Positions 15,252-24,221 of a DNA stretch of 64,000 bases are shown here, piece after piece. The notes beneath the pieces were generated by a model. That model did not search any database and had not been told where the DNA came from. It saw nothing but the letters and a program-made list of their open reading frames with translations. A program made the translations under genes and the position numbers. How positions within the stretch are numbered: the first letter of the stretch is position 1; the number at the start of each line of letters is the position of its first letter. The stretch is from CAVSRC01 sp963785065 (GTDB taxonomy: Bacteria; Pseudomonadota; Alphaproteobacteria; Rhizobiales; Kaistiaceae). The stretch is from positions 2,046,001 to 2,110,000 of the forward strand of contig CAWATX010000002.1 of NCBI GenBank assembly GCA_963785065.1. The letters are read 5' to 3'.

Positions 15252-15976
15252 GCCGCGCCGCTCAGCCACTTGCCCCAGAACGAGAAGCTGCTCCTCGGCG
15301 TGATGACATGCGCCCGGCAGGCCGCCATCAGGCGCAGGTCCTCGTGCGGCGCCTGCATGTTGTGGTCGACGAATTGGCCCTCCGCCAGGTTGGCCCGGCA
15401 CCAGTCGATGTCGTCGGAGAAGATGAAGAAGCGCGCTCCGCGCTCGGCAAGCGGGCGCATGGCATCCTGAAAATAGGCGGCCGGTTCCTGCCAGCCGCTG
15501 TCGGCAAAGTCGCCGCGGCGCACATGGACCGAGACCGGGAAGGAGGCCTCAGCGATCCGCGCCAGCCAGGCGGCATTGGCCGCATCCGGCGGGTCGCGAA
15601 ACGTCAGCTCGGCCCGGATGGCCTTGGCATGCCCGGTGAAATAGCGCTCGTCCTGGAAGTAGCCTTGCAGGTAGCTCCAGTCCGGCAGCCGCAGGATGCG
15701 CGGATCGAACGGGGTGCGGCGCTCCCGCCGCGTCCACATGGTTCCGGGGCGGCTTTTCAGGATGCGCATCACCCAGGTCTTGTCGGTCGGCGGCAGGCGA
15801 TCGCGCAGCGGTGGCACGGTGACGATGTTGAACACGTCGAGGGCGCAGGGGCCGCGATCCTCGTAGACGCGGTTATCGAGCGCCAGATCGACGCCGCGGC
15901 TGAGCGCCAGCGCCCGCCCGGCGGCGTATTGAAACATCTGGTTGCCGAGGCGGCCCTTCAGCCGAACCACGATCAC
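15248..15976 (-). CDS. Family 11 glycosyltransferase (alpha-1,2-fucosyltransferase-like), short C-terminus
   Basis: A 242-residue enzyme likely to add fucose to a surface glycan. The N-terminal VRLKGRLGNQMFQYAAGRAL is the GT11 hallmark, and HVRRGDF is the nucleotide-sugar-binding HxRRGD motif. FFIFSDDIDWC and LMAACRAHVITPRSSFSFWG are also conserved. The protein ends about eight residues after SFWGKW, while relatives usually run on for some 30-50 residues, so the C-terminus looks cut at the convergent DUF2865 gene. I chose GTG at 15976 because GGAG lies eight bases upstream and the family begins at this point; a GTG at 15994 lacks an RBS. Activity is uncertain. Confidence 0.82.
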   Translation of the reverse strand: MIVVRLKGRLGNQMFQYAAGRALALSRGVDLALDNRVYEDRGPCALDVFNIVTVPPLRDRLPPTDKTWVMRILKSRPGTMWTRRERRTPFDPRILRLPDWSYLQGYFQDERYFTGHAKAIRAELTFRDPPDAANAAWLARIAEASFPVSVHVRRGDFADSGWQEPAAYFQDAMRPLAERGARFFIFSDDIDWCRANLAEGQFVDHNMQAPHEDLRLMAACRAHVITPRSSFSFWGKWLSGAA

Positions 15977-16039
15977 GGGGGAAGCTCCATCCACGACAGG
16001 CGCCGGCGCGGCCGCGCTGCGCGTTGCCTTGCGTCCGCA

Positions 16040-16053
16040 ACTAATATTTTAGT
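16040..16053. promoter_or_regulatory. A/T-rich dyad upstream of the glycosyltransferase gene
   Basis: ACTAATATTTTAGT has inverted ACTAA/TTAGT arms in an otherwise GC-rich gap, about 65 bases before the GTG at 15976. It could hold a -10 element or an operator. Confidence 0.3.
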
Positions 16054-16109
16054 GCCGCGAATGAAAGGGCGATCAGCCTGGTACCGGCTGAACCGGTGAG
16101 GTCGGTGGA

Positions 16110-16760
16110 TCAGCCGCGCGGCATCACGCCGGCGAGGAACACCTGCTCCAGCGTCGCCCTGACCCGGGCGAAATGCTCCGGCCGGTCGACGGCGTCGCCG
16201 AGCAGCGCGCGGATCTGCACCTCGAAGTCGGCGTAGTGCTGGGTGGTTGCCCAGATCATGAAGATGAAATGGTGCGGATCGACCGGCGCCAGCCGTCCTT
16301 CCGCGATCCAGCGGCGGATGACCGCCGTCTTCTCGTCGACCAGCTTCCTCAGCCGGTTGTCGAGCACGTCGGAAAGCATCGGCGCGCCCTGGATGATCTC
16401 GATGGCAAACAGGCGCAACTCCTTCGGATTGTCGCGCGACATTTCCACCTTGCGGTCGATATAGGACGTGATCTCGGTCGCCGGGTCGCCGTCGCCGGAA
16501 AGCTCCTCCAGCGGCGTCAGCCACATTTCCAGCGTCCGGTTGAGCACCGCCCGGTAGATGTCCTGCTTGCGTCGGAAATAGTAGAGCAGGTTGGGCTTGG
16601 TCATCTTCGCCAGTGTCGCGATCTGGTCGACCGTGGCGCCGCGAAAGCCGTAGGTGGAGAACACCTCCAACGCTGCGTTGAGGATGCGCTCCTCGTTCTC
16701 TTCCTGGATGCGGGTGCGCTTGCGCGTGCGCCGCGCCCGGGCGCCGTCGGCGGGGTTCAT
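16110..16760 (-). CDS. rutR: TetR-family pyrimidine regulator RutR
   Basis: A 216-residue repressor. The TetR helix-turn-helix lies at about residues 20-65 (ILNAALEVFSTYGFRGATVD, then AKMTKPNLLYYFRRKQDIY). The C-terminal ligand domain contains RDNPKELRLFAIEIIQGAP and PVDPHHFIFMIWATTQHYAD, which are strongly RutR-like. Escherichia coli RutR binds uracil/thymine and then releases DNA. The first 20 residues are a basic extension. It is divergent from the transaminase gene at 17034, with a near-perfect RutR operator between them, and a second site lies before preT. This supports control of the whole reductive pyrimidine locus. Confidence 0.92.
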   Translation of the reverse strand: MNPADGARARRTRKRTRIQEENEERILNAALEVFSTYGFRGATVDQIATLAKMTKPNLLYYFRRKQDIYRAVLNRTLEMWLTPLEELSGDGDPATEITSYIDRKVEMSRDNPKELRLFAIEIIQGAPMLSDVLDNRLRKLVDEKTAVIRRWIAEGRLAPVDPHHFIFMIWATTQHYADFEVQIRALLGDAVDRPEHFARVRATLEQVFLAGVMPRG

Positions 16761-16889
16761 GGGCGCACTGCGCGATGGCAGGAGATGACGGGACGGGTCA
16801 CGGTCTGCACGTGGTACGTCTTGTTGCCGGAGCGGTCGTGGCGACCAACTGCCCCCTTGAGCGGCCTCGGGAAACTGACTAACGTTCCC

Positions 16890-16905
16890 TTGACCAATTG
16901 GTCAG
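16890..16905. promoter_or_regulatory. RutR operator between rutR and the transaminase gene
   Basis: TTGACCAATTGGTCAG matches the RutR palindrome TTGACCANNTGGTCAA at every defined position except the last. It is 130 bases from the rutR start and 129 from the GTG at 17034, so it could govern both directions. Confidence 0.8.
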
Positions 16906-17033
16906 GAAATCACGCCGACTTCTCCTAGAGGAAAAGGCCCACCGGCGCAATCTGCGCGGGGTTTCAGTCAGGCCTGACCGGCGCCGCTTTGCCAAGGCGC
17001 CAGGAGAGGGAGCGGTGCCGGAGGGGTAAGGTC

Positions 17034-18359
17034 GTGGCGCAAACACAGTTGTCTACAAACAATCTCGAAGCCTTCTGGATGCCGTTCACCGCGAACCGGC
17101 AGTTCAAGAAGGCGCCGCGCATGCTGGTCGGCGCGGAAGGCATGTATTACCGCGCCGCCGACGGGCGCAAGGTGATGGACGGCACGGCGGGCCTGTGGTG
17201 CGTCAATGCCGGCCATGGCCGGCCCAAGATCGTCGAGGCGGTCGCCAATCAGGTGCGCGAGCTCGACTACGCCCCGGCCTTCCAGATGGGCCACCCCAAG
17301 GTCTTCGAGCTGGCGGCGCGCCTGGTCACCTACATGCCGCCCGGCATCGACCACGTCTTCTTCACCAATTCCGGCTCCGAATCGGTCGAGACCGGCCTCA
17401 AGATCGCGCTCGCCTATCAGCGCGCCATCGGCCAGGGCTCGCGCTTCCGCCTGATCGGCCGCGAGCGCGGCTATCATGGCGTCAATTTCGGCGGCATCTC
17501 GGTCGGCGGCATCGTCGGCAACCGCAAGATGTTCGGCACGCTGCTGACCGGTGTCGACCACATCCGCCACACCCACGATCTGGCGCGCAACGCCTTCTCG
17601 CGCGGCCAGCCCGAGCATGGCGCCGAGTTCGCCGACGAGCTGGAGCGGCTGGTTGCCCTGCACGACGCCTCGACCATCGCCGCGGTCATCGTCGAGCCGG
17701 TCGCCGGCTCCACCGGTGTGCTCGTGCCGCCCAAGGGATACCTCGAGAAGCTTCGCGCCATCTGCGACAAGCACGGCATCCTGCTCATCTTCGACGAGGT
17801 GATCACCGGCTTCGGCCGTCTCGGCGCACCCTTTGCGGTCGACTATTTCGGCGTCGTGCCTGACATCGTGCTCACCGCCAAGGGCGTCACCAACGGCACC
17901 ATCCCGATGGGCGCGGTCTTCGTGAAGAAGGAGATCTACGACGCCTTCATGAACGGCCCGGAGCATCTCATCGAGTTCCTCCACGGCTACACCTATTCCG
18001 GCAATCCGGTGGCCAGCGCCGCCGGCATCGCCACGCTGGAAACCTATGAGGAGGAGGGGCTGCTCACCCGCGGCGCCGCGCTGGCCGGCCACTGGGCCGA
18101 CCGCCTGCACGCGCTCAAGGGCTTGCCGCACGTCATCGATATCCGCAATTGCGGCCTGGTCGGCGCCATCGAGCTGGAATCGATCCCCGGTTCGCCCACC
18201 AAACGCGCCTTCACCGCCTTCATCGAAGCCTTCGAGAAGGGCCTGCTGATCCGCACCACCGGCGACATCATCGCCCTGTCGCCGCCGCTGATCATCTCGG
18301 ATGCGGAGATCGACCAGCTCTTCGACACCCTGGAGGGCATCCTCAAGGGCCTGGATTAG
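17034..18359 (+). CDS. Beta-alanine:pyruvate aminotransferase (class III)
   Basis: A 441-residue PLP enzyme that would transfer the amino group of beta-alanine to pyruvate, giving malonate semialdehyde (or 2-methyl-malonate semialdehyde from beta-aminoisobutyrate). The N-terminus LEAFWMPFTANRQFKKAPRM and the block DGTAGLWCVNAGHGRPKIVE are typical of omega-amino-acid:pyruvate transaminases. The PLP lysine is Lys283 in TAKGVTNGTIPMG, preceded by LIFDEVITGFGR. GTG at 17034 follows GGAGGGGTAAGG. It is the first gene of the run after the RutR operator and is followed 64 bases later by mmsA, which uses its product. Confidence 0.92.
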   Translation: MAQTQLSTNNLEAFWMPFTANRQFKKAPRMLVGAEGMYYRAADGRKVMDGTAGLWCVNAGHGRPKIVEAVANQVRELDYAPAFQMGHPKVFELAARLVTYMPPGIDHVFFTNSGSESVETGLKIALAYQRAIGQGSRFRLIGRERGYHGVNFGGISVGGIVGNRKMFGTLLTGVDHIRHTHDLARNAFSRGQPEHGAEFADELERLVALHDASTIAAVIVEPVAGSTGVLVPPKGYLEKLRAICDKHGILLIFDEVITGFGRLGAPFAVDYFGVVPDIVLTAKGVTNGTIPMGAVFVKKEIYDAFMNGPEHLIEFLHGYTYSGNPVASAAGIATLETYEEEGLLTRGAALAGHWADRLHALKGLPHVIDIRNCGLVGAIELESIPGSPTKRAFTAFIEAFEKGLLIRTTGDIIALSPPLIISDAEIDQLFDTLEGILKGLD

Positions 18360-18423
18360 GCGGGATATTTGATTAGCCTGCTCATTTTTGCTTCAGTCTG
18401 ACCGACCTGGAGGGAAGCCCGTC

Positions 18424-19920
<1,497 letters not shown>

Positions 19921-19960
19921 CGGGGAATTGGCAATGGTTCTGACGCAACAGCTCGTTCGC

Positions 19961-20067
19961 CCTCATCCTGAGGAGGCCGCACAGCGGCCCTCGAAGGACG
20001 AGGGCGGCGCATGGCACTTGTCGCCCATCCTTCGAGGCTTCGCTTCGCGAAGCACCTCAGGATGAGG
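19961..20067. repeat. Palindromic repeat with 13-bp perfect inverted ends
   Basis: CCTCATCCTGAGG (19961-19973) and its exact inverse CCTCAGGATGAGG (20055-20067) bound a 107-base element with inner dyads (GCCGCACAGCGGC, GGCTTCGCTTCGCGAAGC). Related elements lie at 53738 and inside the ligase gene at 62202-62352. It is non-coding and lies within the pyrimidine operon. Confidence 0.75.
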
Positions 20068-20126
20068 ATCGCGATTGTGGCCGGCTGGCTGAATGCAGCG
20101 GGACTGGCAAGGAGGACGAGGGCGAG

Positions 20127-20990
20127 ATGACCAAACTCAAGGGCGGTTTGATCCAGATGTCTCTGAAGGGCGACACCTCGATGTCGCCGGGAGAGATCAA
20201 GGAGAAGATGATCGCGGCCCACCTGCCGCTGATCGAAGAGGCGGGCAAGCAGGGCGTCCAGGTCCTCTGCTTCCAGGAGGTGTTCAACCAGCCCTATTTC
20301 TGTCCGAGCCAGGACGCCAAGTGGTACGCCGCCACCGAGCCGGTGCCCGACGGCCCCACCGTCAAGCTCATGCAGGAGCTGGCGAAGAAGCACTCCATGG
20401 TGATCGTCGTGCCGATCTACGAGGAGGAGATCACCGGCGTCTATTACAACTGCGCCGCCGTCATCGACGCCGACGGCTCCTATCTCGGCAAGTACCGCAA
20501 GACCCACATTCCCCATGTCGGCGGCTTCTGGGAGAAGTTCTTCTTCAAGCCCGGCAGCTCGGGCTGGCCGGTCTTCCAGACCGCCTATTGCAAGCTCGGC
20601 GTCTATATCTGCTACGACCGCCACTTCCCGGAAGGCTGGCGGGCGCTGGCGCTGAACGGCGCCGAATACATCGTCAACCCGTCGGCGACCGTGGCCGGGC
20701 TTTCCGAATATCTGTGGAAGCTGGAGCAGCCGGCGAGCGCGGTTGCCAACGGCGTCTATATCGGCGCCATCAACCGGGTCGGCACCGAGGCCCCGTGGAA
20801 CATCGGCGAGTTCTACGGCCAGAGCTATTTCGTCAATCCGCGAGGGCAGATAGAGGCGATCGCCAGCCGCGACAAGGACCAGCTTCTGGTCCACGAAATG
20901 GACTTCGACATGATCCGCGAAGTGCGCAACACTTGGCAGTTCTTCAGGGACCGCCGGCCGGAGACCTATGGCCGGCTGACGGACATCTGA
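20127..20990 (+). CDS. Nitrilase-superfamily N-carbamoyl-beta-alanine amidohydrolase
   Basis: A 287-residue carbon-nitrogen hydrolase. The catalytic triad is visible: Glu51 in CFQEVFNQPYF, Lys125 in YRKTHIPH, and Cys162 in VYICYDRHFPEG. The sequence context resembles beta-ureidopropionases, which split N-carbamoyl-beta-alanine into beta-alanine, CO2 and ammonia, the step before the transaminase. A second enzyme of a different fold that could do the same step starts 12 bases downstream (21003). The RBS is GGACGAGGGCGAG. The exact substrate split between the two is not decidable here. Confidence 0.9.
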   Translation: MTKLKGGLIQMSLKGDTSMSPGEIKEKMIAAHLPLIEEAGKQGVQVLCFQEVFNQPYFCPSQDAKWYAATEPVPDGPTVKLMQELAKKHSMVIVVPIYEEEITGVYYNCAAVIDADGSYLGKYRKTHIPHVGGFWEKFFFKPGSSGWPVFQTAYCKLGVYICYDRHFPEGWRALALNGAEYIVNPSATVAGLSEYLWKLEQPASAVANGVYIGAINRVGTEAPWNIGEFYGQSYFVNPRGQIEAIASRDKDQLLVHEMDFDMIREVRNTWQFFRDRRPETYGRLTDI

Positions 20991-21002
20991 GACGAGAGGA
21001 CG

Positions 21003-22253
21003 ATGGCCGGACCCACCGATAACCTCAAGGTCAATGGCACCCGCCTGTGGGGGACCATCCACGAGATGGCCGAGATCGGCCCGGGCGTGGCCGGCGGCAA
21101 CAACCGCCAGACGCTGACCGACGACGACGCCAGGGGCCGCGCCCTCTTCAAGACGTGGTGCGACGAGGCCGGCCTCACCATGGGCCTCGACAAGATGGGC
21201 ACCATGTTCATGCGCCGCGAGGGCACCGACCCCGACGCCCTGCCGGTCTATGTCGGCTCCCATCTCGACACCCAGCCGACCGGCGGCCGTTATGACGGCG
21301 TGCTCGGCGTGCTCTCGGCGCTGGAGCTGGTGCGCACCCTCAACGACCTCGACATCAAGACCAGGCACCCGATCGTCGTCACCAACTGGACCAACGAGGA
21401 GGGCGCGCGCTTCGCCCCGGCGATGCTTGCCTCCGGCGTCTTCGCCGGCGTCCACACGCTCGACTATGCCTATGGCCGCAAGGACCCGGAGGGAAAGACC
21501 TTCGGCGACGAACTGAAGCGCATCGGCTGGCTCGGCGATGAGGAAGTCGGCGCACGCAAGATGCACGCCTATTTCGAATATCACATCGAGCAGGGGCCAA
21601 TCCTCGAGGCCGAGAACAAGCAGATCGGCGTCGTCACCCACGGCCAGGGCCTGTGGTGGCTGGAGTTCACGCTGACCGGCAAGGAGGCGCATACCGGCTC
21701 GACGCCGATGGCCATGCGCGTCAACGCCGGGCTCGCCATGGCGCGCATCCTCGAAATGGTGCAGGCGGTGGCCATGGACAACCAGCCGAACGCGGTCGGC
21801 GGCGTCGGCCAGTCGTTCTTCTCGCCCAATTCGCGCAATGTCCTTCCCGGCAAGGTCGTCTTCACCGTCGATATCCGCACGGTCGACCAGGCCAAGCTCG
21901 ACCGCATGCGCGCCCGCATCGAGGCGGAAGCGCAGACGATCTGCGCAGCGCTGGGCGTCGGCTGCTCGGTCGAGGCCGTCGGCCATTTCGATCCGGTCAC
22001 CTTCGATTCCGCTCTGGTCGCCCGTGTGCGCCAGGCCGCCGAGCGGCTCGGCTACACCCATCTCGACATCGTCTCGGGCGCCGGCCACGATGCCTGCTGG
22101 GCGGCCAAGGTGGCGCCCGCCACCATGGTCATGTGCCCCTGCGTCGACGGCCTGTCGCACAATGAGGCCGAGTCGATTTCCAAGGAATGGGCGGCCGCCG
22201 GTGCCGACGTCCTGCTCCATGCCGTGCTGGAAACCGCGGAGATCGTTGCCTGA
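21003..22253 (+). CDS. M20-type Zn-dependent amidohydrolase (AmaB/HyuC-like)
   Basis: A 416-residue metallo-amidohydrolase related to N-carbamoyl-amino-acid hydrolases, bacterial beta-ureidopropionases and allantoate amidohydrolases. Metal ligands are seen as His87 in VGSHLDTQPTGGRYDG, Asp98 in the same block, Glu133 in NWTNEEGARF, and His in EYHIEQGPILE. SGAGHDACWAAKVAPATMVM near the end supplies the last histidine. It lies between the nitrilase and dihydropyrimidinase genes, so N-carbamoyl-beta-alanine or a hydantoin-derived carbamoyl amino acid is the likely substrate. Its TGA overlaps the next ATG. Confidence 0.9.
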   Translation: MAGPTDNLKVNGTRLWGTIHEMAEIGPGVAGGNNRQTLTDDDARGRALFKTWCDEAGLTMGLDKMGTMFMRREGTDPDALPVYVGSHLDTQPTGGRYDGVLGVLSALELVRTLNDLDIKTRHPIVVTNWTNEEGARFAPAMLASGVFAGVHTLDYAYGRKDPEGKTFGDELKRIGWLGDEEVGARKMHAYFEYHIEQGPILEAENKQIGVVTHGQGLWWLEFTLTGKEAHTGSTPMAMRVNAGLAMARILEMVQAVAMDNQPNAVGGVGQSFFSPNSRNVLPGKVVFTVDIRTVDQAKLDRMRARIEAEAQTICAALGVGCSVEAVGHFDPVTFDSALVARVRQAAERLGYTHLDIVSGAGHDACWAAKVAPATMVMCPCVDGLSHNEAESISKEWAAAGADVLLHAVLETAEIVA

Positions 22254-22711
22254 TGGCGGAGGCCTTCGACCACGACCAGCGAACCGCGATGCTCGAGGAG
22301 CTCTATCGCGCCCTCAACGGGCGCGATGTCGATGCCTTCCTCGGGCATCTGGCGCCCGGCGTCGATTGGTCGGACGAGGTGACCGGCGGCCGGGTTCACG
22401 GCCGCGATGCGGTGCGTGCCTACCTGCGCAAGCAGTGGCAGGAGATCGACCCGACGGACGGGCCGATGCGCATCAACATCGCCCGCGACGGCAGCGCCCA
22501 TGTGCTCGTTGACCGGCTCGTGCGTTCGCGCGAGGGCGAGGTTATCCAGAACCTCAAGGTCGAGCACGTCTTCGAATTCGACGGCGCCTTCGTCAGCCGC
22601 ATGACCGTCATCGGTCTCGCCGAGGGCGAGTTCGGCACCCCCGATGAACGGGGTGAAGATGAGGGCAACGGCGAAGACGGTGGGGGCGGCGGGAGTGAAG
22701 GTGGCGAGTAA
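22253..22711 (+). CDS. SnoaL/NTF2-like protein embedded in the pyrimidine operon
   Basis: A 152-residue protein with a SnoaL-like fold (YRALNGRDVDAFLGHLAPGV, then DWSD and GRDAVRAYLRKQW). The start overlaps the previous stop as TGATG, so the genes are translationally coupled. The last 25 residues are acidic and glycine-rich (ERGEDEGNGEDGGGGGSEGG) and look disordered. A catalytic role cannot be read; NTF2-like folds include isomerases, binding proteins and inert scaffolds. Its place between the amidohydrolase and dihydropyrimidinase genes suggests a link to pyrimidine metabolism, for example handling of an unstable intermediate, but that is inference. Confidence 0.75.
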   Translation: MAEAFDHDQRTAMLEELYRALNGRDVDAFLGHLAPGVDWSDEVTGGRVHGRDAVRAYLRKQWQEIDPTDGPMRINIARDGSAHVLVDRLVRSREGEVIQNLKVEHVFEFDGAFVSRMTVIGLAEGEFGTPDERGEDEGNGEDGGGGGSEGGE

Positions 22712-22756
22712 GGCAACGCGCGGCCATGTCCGCGCGCAAGGCATGAGGAGTAGCCA

Positions 22757-24211
22757 ATGACGACCGTGATCAAGGGCGGCACCATCGTTACCGCCGATAT
22801 GACCTATGCCTCCGACGTTCTCATCGACAACGGCGTGATCACCGCCATCGGCAAGGACCTGAAGGGCGACACCGTGCTCGACGCCTCGGGCTGCTACGTC
22901 ATGCCCGGCGGCATCGACCCGCACACCCATCTCGAAATGCCCTTCATGGGCACCACCTCGACCGACGACTTCTCCTCCGGCACCCGCGCCGGGCTCACCG
23001 GCGGCACCACCATGGTCGTCGATTTCGTCCTCCCCAACCCGAACGAGTCGCTGATCGACGCCTTCCAGGCCTGGCAGCAGAAGGCCGGCAAGGCGGCCAG
23101 CGACTATTCCTTCCACATGGCCATCACCTGGTGGGGCGAGCAGGTGTGGAAGGAGATGGAGGAAGTGGTCAATCGCGGCGTCAACACCTTCAAGCACTTC
23201 ATGGCCTACAAGGGCTCGCTGATGGTCAACGACGACGAGATGTACCAGTCGTTCCTGCGCTGCGCCGAGCTTGGCGCCCTGCCGCTGGTCCATGCCGAGA
23301 ACGGCGATGTCGTCGCCCGCCTGCAGCAGAAGTACATGAGCGAGGGCACCACCGGGCCGGAGGGCCACGCCTATTCGCGGCCGCCCGAGGTCGAGGGCGA
23401 GGCGACCAACCGCGCCATCATGATCGCCGATGCCGCCGGCGTGCCGCTCTATGTGGTGCATGTGTCCAGCGAGGACGCCCATGAGGCCATCCGCCGGGCG
23501 CGCATGCTCGGCCGCCGTGTCTTCGGCGAGCCGCTCATCCAGCATCTGACCCTCGACGAGAGCGAATACTTCAACCCGAACTGGGATCATGCCGCCCGCC
23601 GGGTGATGTCGCCGCCCTTCCGCAACAAGAAGAACCAGGATTCGCTTTGGGCCGGGCTGGCCTCGGGTTCGCTGCAGGTGGTCGCCACCGACCATTGCGC
23701 CTTCACCTCCGAGCAGAAGCGCATGGGGCTCGGCGATTTCACCAGGATCCCCAACGGCACCGGCGGTCTCGAGGACCGCATGCCGGTCCTGTGGACCCGT
23801 GGCGTGCGCACCGGCCGGCTGACCATGAACGAGTTCGTCGCCGTCACCTCGACCAATAGCGCCAAAATCCTCAACGTCTATCCGCGCAAGGGCGCCGTCG
23901 TCGTCGGGGCCGACGCCGACCTCGTCGTGTGGGACCCCAACAAGTCGAAGACCATCACCGCCGCCAGCCAGGCCTCGGCCATCGACTACAACGTCTTCGA
24001 GGGCTTCGAGGTCACCGGCCTGCCGCGTTACACCCTGTCGCGTGGCGCCGTCGTCTTTACCGACGGCAAGCTCACCGTCGAGGATGGCCATGGCCGCTTC
24101 GTCGAGCGGCCGCCCAATGCCCCGGTCAATCAGGCATTGTCGTCGTGGAAGGCATTGACCACCCCGCAGCCCGTGGAACGCTCGGCCAAGAACATGCCGG
24201 CCGGCGTCTGA
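22757..24211 (+). CDS. hydA: Dihydropyrimidinase (D-hydantoinase family)
   Basis: A 484-residue cyclic amidohydrolase that opens 5,6-dihydrouracil or dihydrothymine to the N-carbamoyl-beta-amino acid. GGIDPHTHLEMPFMG gives the first metal histidines (His56, His58), and FKHFMAYKGSLM holds the lysine (Lys152) that is carbamylated in this family. PLVHAENGD and YVVHVSS provide further His ligands, and VATDHCAF the catalytic aspartate. ATGAGGAG precedes the start. It completes the ring-opening step between PreTA and the two amidohydrolases. Confidence 0.95.
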   Translation: MTTVIKGGTIVTADMTYASDVLIDNGVITAIGKDLKGDTVLDASGCYVMPGGIDPHTHLEMPFMGTTSTDDFSSGTRAGLTGGTTMVVDFVLPNPNESLIDAFQAWQQKAGKAASDYSFHMAITWWGEQVWKEMEEVVNRGVNTFKHFMAYKGSLMVNDDEMYQSFLRCAELGALPLVHAENGDVVARLQQKYMSEGTTGPEGHAYSRPPEVEGEATNRAIMIADAAGVPLYVVHVSSEDAHEAIRRARMLGRRVFGEPLIQHLTLDESEYFNPNWDHAARRVMSPPFRNKKNQDSLWAGLASGSLQVVATDHCAFTSEQKRMGLGDFTRIPNGTGGLEDRMPVLWTRGVRTGRLTMNEFVAVTSTNSAKILNVYPRKGAVVVGADADLVVWDPNKSKTITAASQASAIDYNVFEGFEVTGLPRYTLSRGAVVFTDGKLTVEDGHGRFVERPPNAPVNQALSSWKALTTPQPVERSAKNMPAGV

Positions 24212-24221
24212 GCGAGGACCC

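Noticed and set aside
22052..22755. Minus-strand open frame over the Gly/Glu-rich tail of the SnoaL-like gene
   Set aside because: It reads only low-complexity Ser/Pro-rich sequence and has no RBS.
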